From positions 1-64,000 of the forward strand of contig CBDASJ010000015.1 of assembly GCA_965199555.1 (NCBI GenBank): DNA of 64,000 nucleotides. Reading direction: 5' to 3'. Below are positions 8,537 to 17,012 of this stretch, piece after piece (position 1 is the stretch's first letter; each line of letters starts with the position of its first letter). Source of the DNA: LMUY01 sp965199555 (GTDB lineage Bacteria; Pseudomonadota; Alphaproteobacteria; Acetobacterales; Acetobacteraceae). Under the pieces are notes generated by a model, which worked only from the letters and a program-made list of their open reading frames with translations, ran no database searches and was not told the DNA's origin. A program made the position numbers and the translations under genes.

Positions 8537-8976
8537 CACGCGGAGGTCACCAACCTCGCAAAACGTAAATAACGCTAAATATTACCAGCAGGAAGGCTCA
8601 TTGAATGGTGATGTTTGTAATGCTCTTTAGCTTGCACGGTAGTTACGGCTTCACGGGAGGTGCATCCGCGATACAGGGGTTTCACAGTCTCGCTGCTTGC
8701 CAAAAGGCCATTCCGAGGATTCGGAAGTTCTACCCCTCAGTGGACAAGATCGAATGCGTCACATTGCCGGCTAATTAACCTGATCTACTCGCTTTAACCC
8801 CGGACGCAATTGCTGCACCCGGTAGCAAATTTTGTAGCGGGAATTTCCATGACCTCTCTGCAAGATGGCAATGATATGCCTAATTTCCGGCCACTCGGCA
8901 GGAAAGAGGGTTGCCCTCTGGAAACCGGCTGGTCGTCGACCAACATAATTGACGACGCTGGCCCAATGGACCGGCA
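8537..8976. other. Intergenic stretch before the MutS operon
   Basis: No convincing gene is seen. A TTGACG at 8949-8954 lies about 25 bp before the aptamer and could be a -35 element, but no recognisable -10 box follows. Base composition is less GC-rich here than in the flanking genes, as expected for a control region. Confidence 0.5.
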
Positions 8977-9025
8977 GGGGATGGAGTTCCCCGTAACCGC
9001 CCGACCACGGGCCGATGACTCCTCT
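8977..9025 (+). promoter_or_regulatory. Fluoride riboswitch (crcB motif), copy 2
   Basis: This compact aptamer has P1 GGGG/CCCC (8977-8980/8989-8992) around ATGGAGTT, then GTAACC, then stem GCCC/GGGC (8999-9002/9009-9012), then CGATGACTCC. Loop GGAGT (8983-8987) pairs with ACTCC (9018-9022) as a full five-base pseudoknot, the best of the four copies. CTCCT (9019-9023) is complementary to AGGAG of the ribosome binding site at 9037-9042, again suggesting an ON switch at translation. It lies 23 bp before the MutS-type operon. Confidence 0.92.
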
Positions 9026-9048
9026 GGCTTTTGAGCAGGAGGAAGATC

Positions 9049-10596
9049 ATGCCTTTCGACGGTTGTCCCACCCCCTTCACCAGCATACTCGCGCCGCGCG
9101 AATTCGACGCGTTCACCTCCGCGCAGCCCGGCTGTTTCGTGGACCTCAACCTCGACCAGGTCATCGACGCGCTCGTGCCCCTTGTGGATGCGGACGTGCT
9201 TCGCCCTGTGTTCTGGAGCGCGCGGCGCGACGAGGCGGTCGTGCGGTTTCGACAAGCGGTATTCAGCGATCTGGACCACCCTGGGCTGCTGACACCTGTG
9301 GCACCGTTCCGGGACGCGATGCGGCTCGTCCGCGCGGACCTCGCCTATGCGTCCAAGGTGGACCGGGCGGCGCATCGCGATGCCGTTACGCTGCGCGCGG
9401 CTGGTCGCTACTGCGGGACAGTGCGGGCGTTGGCGACGGCGTGGCGGGACGAAGGACCACGCTCGGCCGGGCTGTTGGCCTGCCTCGCCTATCTGGAGGG
9501 GCTTATTGGCGGAGCGGGTTTCGCCTCATTGGAGGGTGGCGTCGCGCGTTGCAGGGCCGCGCTGGCGACGGTCCAGTACGGGCTGCTGTTCCGCGGCGAC
9601 AGCGTCGTCATCCGCCGCCACGCTGGCGAGCCCGACTACACGGACACGGTGCACGGCCGCTTCGCCCGCTTCCGCGAGGCGGACGGCCCGGCACCGCGCC
9701 CGAAGGCCGCCGCGGACGGCGGAGGGCTCGACCACATCGAGGCCGGCATCCTCAGCTCGGTGTCCCGCCAGTTTCCCGCGCCCTTCGCCGAACTCTCCCG
9801 CTTCGTGGCGGCGCATCCGGACTTCATCGATCCCCTCGTCGCGAGGCTGGACCGGGAGGTCGGCTTCTACACGTCCTATCTCGCCTACATCGCCCCACTC
9901 CGCCGCGCCGGGTTGCCGTTCTGCACGCCGGCGGTGTCGGCCACCGACAAGGAGACGACGCTCGATGACGGGTTCGACCTGGCGCTGGCGGCCAAGCTGG
10001 TCCCGGCGGGCAAGCCGATCGTGCGCAACGGGTTCGCGCTGTCGGGCGCGGAGCGTTTGCTGGTGGTCACCGGGCCGAACCAGGGCGGCAAGACCACCTT
10101 CGCCCGCGCCTTCGGCCAGGCGCACTACTTGGCCGCCCTGGGCTGCCCCGTGCCGGGCACACTGGCGCGCCTGTTCCTGCCGAACCGAATCTTCACCCAT
10201 TTCGAGCGGTCGGAGAGCGTCGCCAATCTACGCGGCAAGCTCGAGGACGAGTTGATGGACCTCCACGCGACCTGCGCCGCCATGACGACCGAAAGCCTGG
10301 TGGTGCTTAATGAGGTATTCAACTCGACCGGTCTGGACGATCAGCTCTTTCTCAGCACCGAAGTGCTGCGCCGCGTGCTCGCCGTGGGCGCGATAGGCGT
10401 TTGCGTGACGTTTCTGGACGCGCTGGCCGGGTTGGACGGCGCCGTCAGCCTGGTCAGCGACGTCGATCCGGCCGATCCATCCGTGCGCACCTTCCGCATC
10501 ATTCGCCGCCCCGCCGACGGATTAGCCTATGCCCGCGCGCTGGCGGAGAGGCGCGGGCTGACCTTCGAGCAACTCCGGCGGAGGCTGGTCCGATGA
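9049..10596 (+). CDS. MutS-type ATPase A (no mismatch-recognition domain)
   Basis: The product is 515 aa. The C-terminal half carries the MutS ATPase: Walker A GPNQGGKTT near residue 342 and the Walker B region LVVLNEVFNSTG near residue 420, where MutS normally has LxLDE. The N-terminal half is helical, like a lever/clamp region, and lacks the mismatch-binding FxE domain, so classical mismatch repair is unlikely. The start at 9049 is set by AGGAGG six bases upstream. Stop and next start overlap (ATGA). First gene under riboswitch 2. Association of mutS-like genes with this riboswitch class has been noted before; the role is unknown. Confidence 0.85.
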   Translation: MPFDGCPTPFTSILAPREFDAFTSAQPGCFVDLNLDQVIDALVPLVDADVLRPVFWSARRDEAVVRFRQAVFSDLDHPGLLTPVAPFRDAMRLVRADLAYASKVDRAAHRDAVTLRAAGRYCGTVRALATAWRDEGPRSAGLLACLAYLEGLIGGAGFASLEGGVARCRAALATVQYGLLFRGDSVVIRRHAGEPDYTDTVHGRFARFREADGPAPRPKAAADGGGLDHIEAGILSSVSRQFPAPFAELSRFVAAHPDFIDPLVARLDREVGFYTSYLAYIAPLRRAGLPFCTPAVSATDKETTLDDGFDLALAAKLVPAGKPIVRNGFALSGAERLLVVTGPNQGGKTTFARAFGQAHYLAALGCPVPGTLARLFLPNRIFTHFERSESVANLRGKLEDELMDLHATCAAMTTESLVVLNEVFNSTGLDDQLFLSTEVLRRVLAVGAIGVCVTFLDALAGLDGAVSLVSDVDPADPSVRTFRIIRRPADGLAYARALAERRGLTFEQLRRRLVR

Positions 10597-12059
10597 GAGC
10601 GCATTTGCTGCACCCCGACCGCGGCTTCGACGCGGCGGCGAACGACCCGATCCCGTTCGAGCGGGATCTCGAATTGCCCGTGCTGCTGGACGCCGCCGCC
10701 GGCGGCGACAAATACCTCCGTGGCGTGATGACCGCCGCCTTCGCGCGCGTCTGGCGTAACGATGCCGCCACCGTGCGGCACCGCCAGGGCGTTTTGGAGG
10801 ACGTGCTGGCCGACCCGGTCGGGTTGCGCGCGCTCTATGCCATCGCCTGTGAGCCGTTCGGCCGCGATCACTACTGGGAATACAGCCTCTACGGCACGGA
10901 GCCCTCGGCCAAGGTGTCGAGCGCCGTACGCACGCTGCGGAGTTGCCTAGCCGTGCTGCGCCGACTGCGCGACCGCTGCGCCACGCTGGCTTCCGGCTTC
11001 CGTTCGGCCGGGCTGCGCGGTTTTCACGAAACGCTGCAGCGGGATCTCAGCGACGCCTACCTCGTCGAGGCGGAGGCAGATTTGCAGACGCTGATGTTCC
11101 GCCGCGGCGTGCTGCTCAGCGCGGAGGTGGGCGGCGGCGGCACCCCGACCGGCATCGTCCTCCGCAAGCCGCAGAAGCGGGACCTGAGCTGGTTCCACTC
11201 CCTCCTCGACCCCGGCGGGCCGAGCGAGACGATTCAGCTCGCGCCACGCGACGACGCGGGCGGGCGCACATTCGCCGAGTTGCAGAACGCCGGGCTCGCC
11301 CTGATCTCGGACGCGCTGTTCGACGCGGCCAAGCATGTGCTCGGCTTCATTACGGCGACACGGGCGGAGCTGGCCTTCTATGTCGGCGCGCTGAATTTGC
11401 ATGACCGGCTGACCGCGATCGGCGAGAGCGTGTGCCTGCCGAAGATTGCCGACGGGATGTGCTGCCGCGAACTGCGCGACCCGAGCCTGGCGCTGACGCT
11501 CGGGCATCGGCCGATCGGCAACGATGTGGACGCCTGCGGGAGGCCCTTGATCGTCATCACCGGCGCCAACCGGGGAGGCAAGTCGACCTTCCTGCGCAGC
11601 TTCGGTCTGGCGCAGGCGATGCTGCAAGCCGGGCTGTTCGTTACAGCGGACGCCTTTGCCGCCCCGCTACGCACCGGATTGTTCACGCATCACCGGCGCG
11701 AGGAGGACCGCACGATGCAGAGCGGCAAGTTCGACGAGGAGCTGGTGCGCATGGACGCGATCGCCGCCGCGGTCGAGCCCGGCGGGCTGGTGCTGTTCAA
11801 CGAGTCGTTCGCCGCCACCAACGAGCGCGAGGGCGCCGAGGTGGCGCGCCAGATCGTCGCCGCGCTGCTGGAGAGCGACGTGTCGATCGTGTTCGTCACC
11901 CACATGTTCGAGCTCGCCCGCGCCTTTCTCGACGACGATCGCGCCTGTTTTCTGCGCGCCGAGCGCGGCGAGGGCGGGCTGCGCAGCTTTAAGCTTCTAC
12001 CGGCCAAGCCGCTGGCGGAGAGCTTCGGCCGTGATCTCTACGACAGGATCTTCGCATGA
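10593..12059 (+). CDS. MutS-type ATPase B (partner of A)
   Basis: The product is 488 aa. Walker A is GANRGGKST near residue 324 and the Walker B region is LVLFNESFAATNERE near residue 403; Asn again replaces the Asp expected in MutS. The helical N-terminal region is unrelated to mismatch recognition. It overlaps gene A by four bases and the next gene by four, so the three are one translationally coupled unit. The obvious inference is a heterodimeric A/B ATPase in the way MutS proteins dimerise, with the 92-aa protein as third component. The substrate (DNA, RNA or protein) is not visible from sequence. Confidence 0.85.
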   Translation: MRAHLLHPDRGFDAAANDPIPFERDLELPVLLDAAAGGDKYLRGVMTAAFARVWRNDAATVRHRQGVLEDVLADPVGLRALYAIACEPFGRDHYWEYSLYGTEPSAKVSSAVRTLRSCLAVLRRLRDRCATLASGFRSAGLRGFHETLQRDLSDAYLVEAEADLQTLMFRRGVLLSAEVGGGGTPTGIVLRKPQKRDLSWFHSLLDPGGPSETIQLAPRDDAGGRTFAELQNAGLALISDALFDAAKHVLGFITATRAELAFYVGALNLHDRLTAIGESVCLPKIADGMCCRELRDPSLALTLGHRPIGNDVDACGRPLIVITGANRGGKSTFLRSFGLAQAMLQAGLFVTADAFAAPLRTGLFTHHRREEDRTMQSGKFDEELVRMDAIAAAVEPGGLVLFNESFAATNEREGAEVARQIVAALLESDVSIVFVTHMFELARAFLDDDRACFLRAERGEGGLRSFKLLPAKPLAESFGRDLYDRIFA

Positions 12060-12334
12060 GCACCGCGCCCAAACCCCGCGCAAGGCCCGCGCCGGCGCCC
12101 AGCAACTTCAACGTGCGCCAAGTGACCAACGCCCAGGCCTCCTGGCGGGCGCAGGCCGGCAAGGAGGGCGCCTTCGAGCTGCAACTGATCCTCGATCACG
12201 GCGCGGCCGAACACATTTTGCCGATGCATGCGGCGGAGCTGAAGGCCGTGCTGCAGCTGCTCGGCGAAAGCGCGCGGACGATGTTCGACTCGGAACGCGG
12301 CCTGCTGCTGTTCTCCGATCTCAAGCTCGGCTGA
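12056..12334 (+). CDS. Small conserved-looking partner of the MutS pair
   Basis: The product is 92 aa and soluble. A basic, Pro/Ala-rich N-terminus (PKPRARPAPAPS) precedes a compact region (about residues 30-92) containing FELQLILDHGAAEHILPM and ELKAVLQLLGESARTMFDS. I recognise no family. Its start overlaps the stop of MutS-type gene B, so it is made with the pair. It could be a regulator or adaptor; this is inference from context only. Confidence 0.6.
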   Translation: MSTAPKPRARPAPAPSNFNVRQVTNAQASWRAQAGKEGAFELQLILDHGAAEHILPMHAAELKAVLQLLGESARTMFDSERGLLLFSDLKLG

Positions 12335-12349
12335 GTAGAGATGCGCCCC

Positions 12350-12743
12350 TCATACCAGCCGCCGCAGCACGGTGTAGAGCAAATAGGCAAACAGCGTGCT
12401 GTCCAGCAGCAGCAGCATGCCCACCATCGCCATGTCGAGCCGCCGCCCACCGGGTGGCATCGTCTCGATCGCATCGATCTCCCAGGCGATCTCACGGAAG
12501 CGGACAGTCGCAACCGCCATCATCGCACCCCCGAGCAGGATCAGCAGCAGCCCGGACATCGCCCACAGCCTCGTGCCGCACCGGTGCCGCCCGGCCCTCC
12601 AACGTGCGGGTCGCGACCTCGAGGAACAGATCGAACTTTTCGACCAGGAAGCCGAGCGCCATCACCGCGATCGCGGTGCACATCCAGGCCAGGTAGGTCC
12701 GCTCGTTGGCTGCACGGTCGGAGAAGCGCTCGTTCATCGTCAA
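12350..12743 (-). pseudogene. DUF202 (YidH-type) membrane protein split by a frameshift
   Basis: The N-terminal part (12743 downward) is typical DUF202: RAANERTYLAWMCTAIAVMALGFLVEKF. After about residue 58 it runs into nonsense and stops at 12492. In another frame, starting around 12559, the missing helices appear: MSGLLLILLGGAMMAVATVRF and a final LLLLDSTLFAYLLYTVL. The joined protein would be about 131 aa, the normal size, so a single-base indel near 12560-12590 separates the parts. Either real decay, a sequencing indel, or two separately translated pieces. Confidence 0.7.
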
Positions 12744-12766
12744 GCATTCAGTGGAGGAACCCCGCC

Positions 12767-13249
12767 ATGACCGAAACCCTCATCCTCGTCCAGCACGGCC
12801 ACGCCACCGGCGGCGACGCGGCATCCGTCGAGGCGATCCACCGCACCGCGGAGCTGATCGCGTCTCGTTGGAGGCCCGACCTGATCGTGACCGGCCCGAC
12901 CGATCGCTGCCGCTCGACCGCCGACATCATCGGTGAGAGATGCGGGCTCCAGCCCAAGCCGGAGCCAGCTCTGATCCCGAACTGCCCGACCTTGCACGAG
13001 ATGGCGGACCGCGCAGTCGGCGTCGTCACTACATTGCTGCACCAGCACCCCGGACAGGTCGCAGTCATCGTCAACCACGAGACCACCAGTCAGCTTCTCG
13101 TCGCCCGGCTGATGGGGATCGACGAGCATCGCTACGCGGACATCACACAAGACCCCTGCGCCGTCTCCATGCTCCGCCATCAGGACGGCCGATGGTCGCT
13201 GCACAGCCTGAACGAGACCGCTCACATCGACGCCGTCCCGCGATCCTGA
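12767..13249 (+). CDS. Histidine phosphatase-like protein with degenerate active site
   Basis: The product is 160 aa, a shortened relative of the phosphatase at 2762. It shares the ending (LNETAHIDAVPRS versus LNETAHLDMARPG), the SLNETAH motif and the second histidine region (IVNHETTSQLLVARLMG). The first motif reads VQHGHA instead of RHG, so the arginine that flanks the phosphorylated histidine is lost, and about 20 residues after it are missing. The start ATG follows GTGGAGG. It is probably catalytically weak or a binding protein. Confidence 0.7.
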   Translation: MTETLILVQHGHATGGDAASVEAIHRTAELIASRWRPDLIVTGPTDRCRSTADIIGERCGLQPKPEPALIPNCPTLHEMADRAVGVVTTLLHQHPGQVAVIVNHETTSQLLVARLMGIDEHRYADITQDPCAVSMLRHQDGRWSLHSLNETAHIDAVPRS

Positions 13250-13289
13250 CCGGCACGCGTTCGCCCGTGAGACCCGATGGACGCGACCG

Positions 13290-13924
13290 ATGACGGACGC
13301 TGTCTCGCTCGCAATCGAACGTCACGGCTACGTGGCCGTGGCCGTGGATGTCGGTGCCGAAGCCTCGGCCTTCCCGTTCCGGGCGAGGTCACGCTGGTCG
13401 CGGCGGCCGCCTACGCGGCAGTGACGGGCCAGCTCGATCTGCCGCTGGTGATTGCTGCAACGGTATTCGGCGGCGTGGCAGGCGATGCCGTCGGGTATTG
13501 GCTCGGCCGCCGCTTCGGGCCGCCGCTCCTGGTCCGCTTCGGCTCGGCGCTGCGGCTCACCCCGGCACGCATCAGACTGGGGCGCTACCTGTTTCTCCGT
13601 CACGGCGGCGCTGTGGTGTTCTTCGGCCGTTTCACGGCCGTGCTCCGAGCGTTGAGCGCAGTGCTGGCTGGGACCAATCTGATGCCCTGGCGCCGTTTTC
13701 TGGCCTTCAACGTCGCCGGCGGCGTTTGCTGGGTGACGGCCTACGGCCTAGCCGCGTTCGCCCTGAGCCGGCACGCGCGGACCGTCCTGCATCCGGCGGG
13801 CCTGATCCTCCTTACGGTGGCGGCGACGGCGACGGTCACCGTCCTGCTGCGCCGGGCGAAGGCGCGCCTCACGCGCGAGGCGGACCTGGCTCAACCCGAC
13901 GGACAGGCGCAAGCGGGATGCTGA
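13290..13924 (+). pseudogene. DedA family membrane protein with N-terminal frameshift
   Basis: From ATG 13290 the first ~24 residues (MTDAVSLAIERHGYVAVAVD) look like a DedA N-terminus, then the frame goes wrong near 13362. The rest is intact in the neighbouring frame: SLGLPVPGEVTLVAAAAYA, GDAVGYWLGRRFG, FFGRFTAVLRALSAVLAGT and the final helices, ending at 13924. DedA proteins are inner-membrane transporters tied to lipid carriers and proton-motive force. One missing or extra base explains the break. The alternative is a start inside the second frame, but no good site is seen. Confidence 0.75.
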
Positions 13925-15030
13925 ACGTGCTGCTGGCGCTGGCGGGCGCGCTGCTGATCCTGGCGATGTTGCAGGACACGTTCGAGGTGGTGCTGTTGCC
14001 GCGGCGCGTCCGCCGCCGGGTCAGGATCATGCGGGCGTTCTTCGCCGTCACCTGGGGCGCCTGGGCGGCGCTCGGGCGGCTCGCACCGCCGGGTCGCCGG
14101 CGGGAGGCGTTCCTCGGCGTCTACGGGCCGCTGGCGATGATGGCGCTGTTCGGCCTCTGGGCGCTCGGCATCATGGCCGGATTCGGGCTGCTGCAATGGG
14201 CGCTGGCGCGGCAGTTCGATCCCACTCTGGGGACCTTGGCCGACTTCATGCTTGGTAGCGGCGATGCCTTCTTCACACTCGGATACAACCCGGCGACCTT
14301 CCATGCCAATTGGCTGCACGCGCTCGTCCTGCTCGAAGCCGGCGTGGGCTTCAGCTTCATCGCGGTCACGATCAGCTATTTGCCAGTCCTGCATCAGAGC
14401 TTCTCGGCGCGCGACGTGCAGATCATCCAGCTTGCCACCCAGGCCGGTTCGCCGGCGACCTCGCTCGCCGTGCTACTATGGCACATCGAGGACGGCGACC
14501 TGCAAAGGTTCGAGGGCTGGCTGAGATCCTGGGAGCGGTGGAGCTCGGACCTGATCGAGAGCCACTGCTCCTATCCCATGCTGGCCTATTACCGCTCGCA
14601 GCACGAGAAACATTCCTGGCTCGCCTCGCTCGCCGTTGTGCTGGATTGCTGCACGCTGGTGCTGGCCGGGTTCGAAGAAAGCGTGTTCCACCAGGCGGAG
14701 AGCACGTTCTTCGCCGCACGGCGCGTGCTGATCGAAATCTGCGGCGCGCTCGGCCTCGAGGCAGCCGCAATGCGCTCGAAGCTGACCGACGCCCAATTCG
14801 CGGCGATCTCGGCAACCGTGGGTCGTATTTACACGCCGTGGCAGGCCGATCCGGCAACCAGAACCGCCGTCGACACGTTGCGGGCGACATACGACCCGTT
14901 GCTGGTCGGATTGTCCCGTCATCTGCTCCTGCCGTTACCGGAGTGGCTTCCTTCCGGCAGCGTCGCGACGATCGGCGCGCCGGACCGGCGCGCGACGATC
15001 GCGCGATTGACCGGCTGTGCCGGTCAGTGA
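13918..15030 (+). CDS. Two-helix ion channel-like protein
   Basis: The product is 370 aa. Hydrophobic segments at about 1-18, 60-85 and 125-150 flank a pore-like loop with DAFFTLGYNP, resembling the T-x-G-Y filter of the Ion_trans_2 potassium-channel fold. The remaining ~210 residues are cytoplasmic and helical, with no RCK signature recognised. The ATG overlaps the DedA stop by 7 bp. It may balance charge or potassium under acid/fluoride stress; this role is inferred. Confidence 0.65.
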   Translation: MLNVLLALAGALLILAMLQDTFEVVLLPRRVRRRVRIMRAFFAVTWGAWAALGRLAPPGRRREAFLGVYGPLAMMALFGLWALGIMAGFGLLQWALARQFDPTLGTLADFMLGSGDAFFTLGYNPATFHANWLHALVLLEAGVGFSFIAVTISYLPVLHQSFSARDVQIIQLATQAGSPATSLAVLLWHIEDGDLQRFEGWLRSWERWSSDLIESHCSYPMLAYYRSQHEKHSWLASLAVVLDCCTLVLAGFEESVFHQAESTFFAARRVLIEICGALGLEAAAMRSKLTDAQFAAISATVGRIYTPWQADPATRTAVDTLRATYDPLLVGLSRHLLLPLPEWLPSGSVATIGAPDRRATIARLTGCAGQ

Positions 15031-15078
15031 CGAGGCGGCAAGCAATGATGATTCCACGCCAGACGAAGGAGCGGTGAT

Positions 15079-15366
15079 ATGACCGGAGAGCACTACAAGG
15101 AAGGTCGGGCCAGCGCGCTATCCGGTACGACGAACCACGAATTGGTCGAACGTCTGCGCACCTTACGCGAAAGCGGCGACGCCGCGATGTGGGCGGCGGA
15201 GGAGTACGATCCGAATTTCTCGCTCAAGCTGGCCGCCGCCCTCGACGAGGCGAGTGCGGACGCGTTGCTGGCGGAGTGGCTCCAGCGGCGTCTCGACGTG
15301 CTGACCCGCACGCGCGACGAACTACGCGCCGCATGGCATGATGCTCGCCCTGCAGCAAGCGATTGA
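15079..15366 (+). CDS. Hypothetical soluble protein
   Basis: The product is 95 aa, acidic and helical, with no membrane segment and no recognised domain. The start ATG is preceded by GAAGGAGCGGTGAT, a good ribosome binding site, which supports a real gene. It is co-directional with the channel gene after a 48-bp gap. No function can be given. Confidence 0.55.
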   Translation: MTGEHYKEGRASALSGTTNHELVERLRTLRESGDAAMWAAEEYDPNFSLKLAAALDEASADALLAEWLQRRLDVLTRTRDELRAAWHDARPAASD

Positions 15367-15458
15367 GTCCTCCTTGCGACATGGTATGTCCGGCAATGTT
15401 TCGACACGGTTCGCGTCGGCTCGTCTGCTATTCAAGCGATCGATTCGGAAGATGGCGT

Positions 15459-15710
15459 ATGATGAGATCGTGGCTGGTTTTCTCGATGCTGAGCGTCGTC
15501 GCGACCGCAGGGTGCTCGACACAGGCGCCATCCGGTCTGTCCGGCTACGGGACGCCTGGCGTGTCCCGCTTCATGCCGGACGCAGAGGCGGATAGCCTGT
15601 CCGCCCAGGTCGCTCGCTGCCGCACGCCGTTCTCGCCCGAGATGGCGGCGTCGTGCAGGCAGTTGCACACCACCATGCAGAACCAGCCCGGCAACACGGT
15701 GGTCCGTTAG
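15459..15710 (+). CDS. Small lipoprotein
   Basis: The product is 83 aa. A short basic start (MMRSW) and hydrophobic core lead to the lipobox VATAGC, so the mature chain is probably lipid-anchored. The rest carries two Cys (VARCRTPFSP, AASCRQLH) and resembles in style the Cys/Met-rich C-termini at 21024 and 23727. An upstream in-frame start at 15363 is less likely because it precedes the signal peptide. Its TAG overlaps the convergent cytochrome b561 stop. Confidence 0.6.
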   Translation: MMRSWLVFSMLSVVATAGCSTQAPSGLSGYGTPGVSRFMPDAEADSLSAQVARCRTPFSPEMAASCRQLHTTMQNQPGNTVVR

Positions 15711-16258
15711 CGCTCGCCGCCCGGCAGCATGCGCGACAGCACGCCGTCGTGCTTGACCAGCGCATGGTAGAGCGCGCCGGCGACATGCAATCCGATCAGC
15801 ACCAGGACGACCCAGGCCAGCGCGCCGTGCGCACTGCCGATGGCTTCGGCCAGCGGGCGGTCCTTGCCGACCAGGGCCGGAAGCGGGACCAGCCCAAGCA
15901 GCGTCACGCCCGCCCCAAAGCCGGACGCGGCGATCCAGCCCAGCACCGGCAGTACGACCAACAGGGCGTAGAATAGCCAGTGGGTGCCGCGCGAGACGAA
16001 CTGGAGCGCGGGTGGGATGTCGTCTGGCGCGGACGGGGGCGTGTGCGTCAGTCGCCAGGCGAGGCGGGCCAGCATGAGCAGCAGGACCGCCGGGCCGATC
16101 CCGAGATGCCACGCGTTGAGGCCCTGCTTGGTCGCGAACGGCAGGTCGCCCGGGGACAGCCACTTGGTCGCGTATTGCAGCACGACCAGGAGCACCACCG
16201 TCCAGTGGAATGCCTGCGCGACGCCGTCGTAGCGCAGGGTCAGCGCGCGAGCAGCCAT
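15707..16258 (-). CDS. Cytochrome b561 family protein
   Basis: The product is 183 aa with four membrane helices and the histidines expected for two b haems (AFHWTVVLL, NAWHLGIGP, GTHWLFYALL, GLHVAGALYHALVKHDG). This is the bacterial CybB type, which passes electrons between quinol and periplasmic partners. It overlaps the start of the glutaredoxin-MauE gene's 3' end by 19 bp and closes the minus-strand copper operon. The start ATG at 16258 gives a normal family length. Confidence 0.85.
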   Translation of the reverse strand: MAARALTLRYDGVAQAFHWTVVLLVVLQYATKWLSPGDLPFATKQGLNAWHLGIGPAVLLLMLARLAWRLTHTPPSAPDDIPPALQFVSRGTHWLFYALLVVLPVLGWIAASGFGAGVTLLGLVPLPALVGKDRPLAEAIGSAHGALAWVVLVLIGLHVAGALYHALVKHDGVLSRMLPGGER

Positions 16259-16998
16259 GCCCCGCCCATCCACAGCGCCATGGCCACCATCATGACGTTC
16301 TCCGTCAGCGACACGAAGCCCAACGGCACGTTGCTCGAGCCGCCGACGCAGGCGCATTTCAGCTCGCGCTTGTCGACGTAGACGGCTTTGAAGACGCTGA
16401 CCGCCCCGACACCGCCGATGAACAGCGCGACCGGCGCCGAAATCCAGGTCAGCGCGCCCGCCAGCATGAGCACGCCCGCCCCCGCTTCGGCGAACGGGTA
16501 AACTTGCGCGTAGGGCACCCAGCGCTGCGCCAGCAGGTCGTAGTTTAGGAACATCGACGTGAAGCGTTCGAGGTCCTGCAACTTGAGGATCGCCAGGATG
16601 CACATGGAGATCGAGATGAACCGCTCGACGCTGCGCATCGGCAGCAGCGTCCCGGACGCAGCCCAGCTCACCGCCAGGGCCATCAGCGCGGCCACCGCGA
16701 ACACCGCGATCACTGGCTTGTAGCTCGTCTCGCCCTTCTCCGGCACGTGCTGGCCGAGATGGCGGCGCAGGTCGTCGAACCCGCCGACCCGACGGCCACC
16801 GATGAACACCTGCGGCGTGGTCTGCACGCCATGCTCGCGCTTGAACGCGTCTGTCTCCTCGCGCGTCCGCAGCCAGCAGTCGTCGACGGTGAAACCCTTC
16901 GTCTCCAACAAATGCTTGGCCTGTAGGCCGAAGGGGCAGAGATGCTTCTCCATCACCATTCGGTAGAGCGTGGCGTGGCGCGTGTTCGTTGCGTCCAT
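16240..16998 (-). CDS. Glutaredoxin-MauE/DoxX-like membrane fusion
   Basis: The product is 252 aa. Residues about 10-80 are a glutaredoxin-like fold with active site CPFG (one Cys only), the TTPQVFIGG cis-proline loop and GGFDDLRRHL. From about residue 95 follow four to five membrane helices of the MauE/DoxX type, with a conserved-looking KCACVGGSSNVPLGFVSLTEN near the end. MauE-type proteins support disulfide or thiol chemistry in the periplasm. Its place between copB and cytochrome b561 suggests thiol handling for copper-enzyme maturation. The fusion is recognisable; the role is inferred. Confidence 0.75.
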   Translation of the reverse strand: MDATNTRHATLYRMVMEKHLCPFGLQAKHLLETKGFTVDDCWLRTREETDAFKREHGVQTTPQVFIGGRRVGGFDDLRRHLGQHVPEKGETSYKPVIAVFAVAALMALAVSWAASGTLLPMRSVERFISISMCILAILKLQDLERFTSMFLNYDLLAQRWVPYAQVYPFAEAGAGVLMLAGALTWISAPVALFIGGVGAVSVFKAVYVDKRELKCACVGGSSNVPLGFVSLTENVMMVAMALWMGGAWLLAR

Positions 16999-17012
16999 CT
17001 GAGATTTCCCGT

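Noticed and set aside
8964..8971. CAATGGA upstream of the MutS operon aligned to the CAATGGA of the other riboswitches at the same 50-bp distance
   Set aside because: The equal spacing is a coincidence: the true P1 loop of copy 2 is GGGGATGGAGTTCCCC at 8977-8992, which forms a full stem and pseudoknot.
15046..15057. AATGATGATTCCACG before the 95-aa gene as a riboswitch end
   Set aside because: No matching stems lie upstream; the area is the 3' end of the channel gene.
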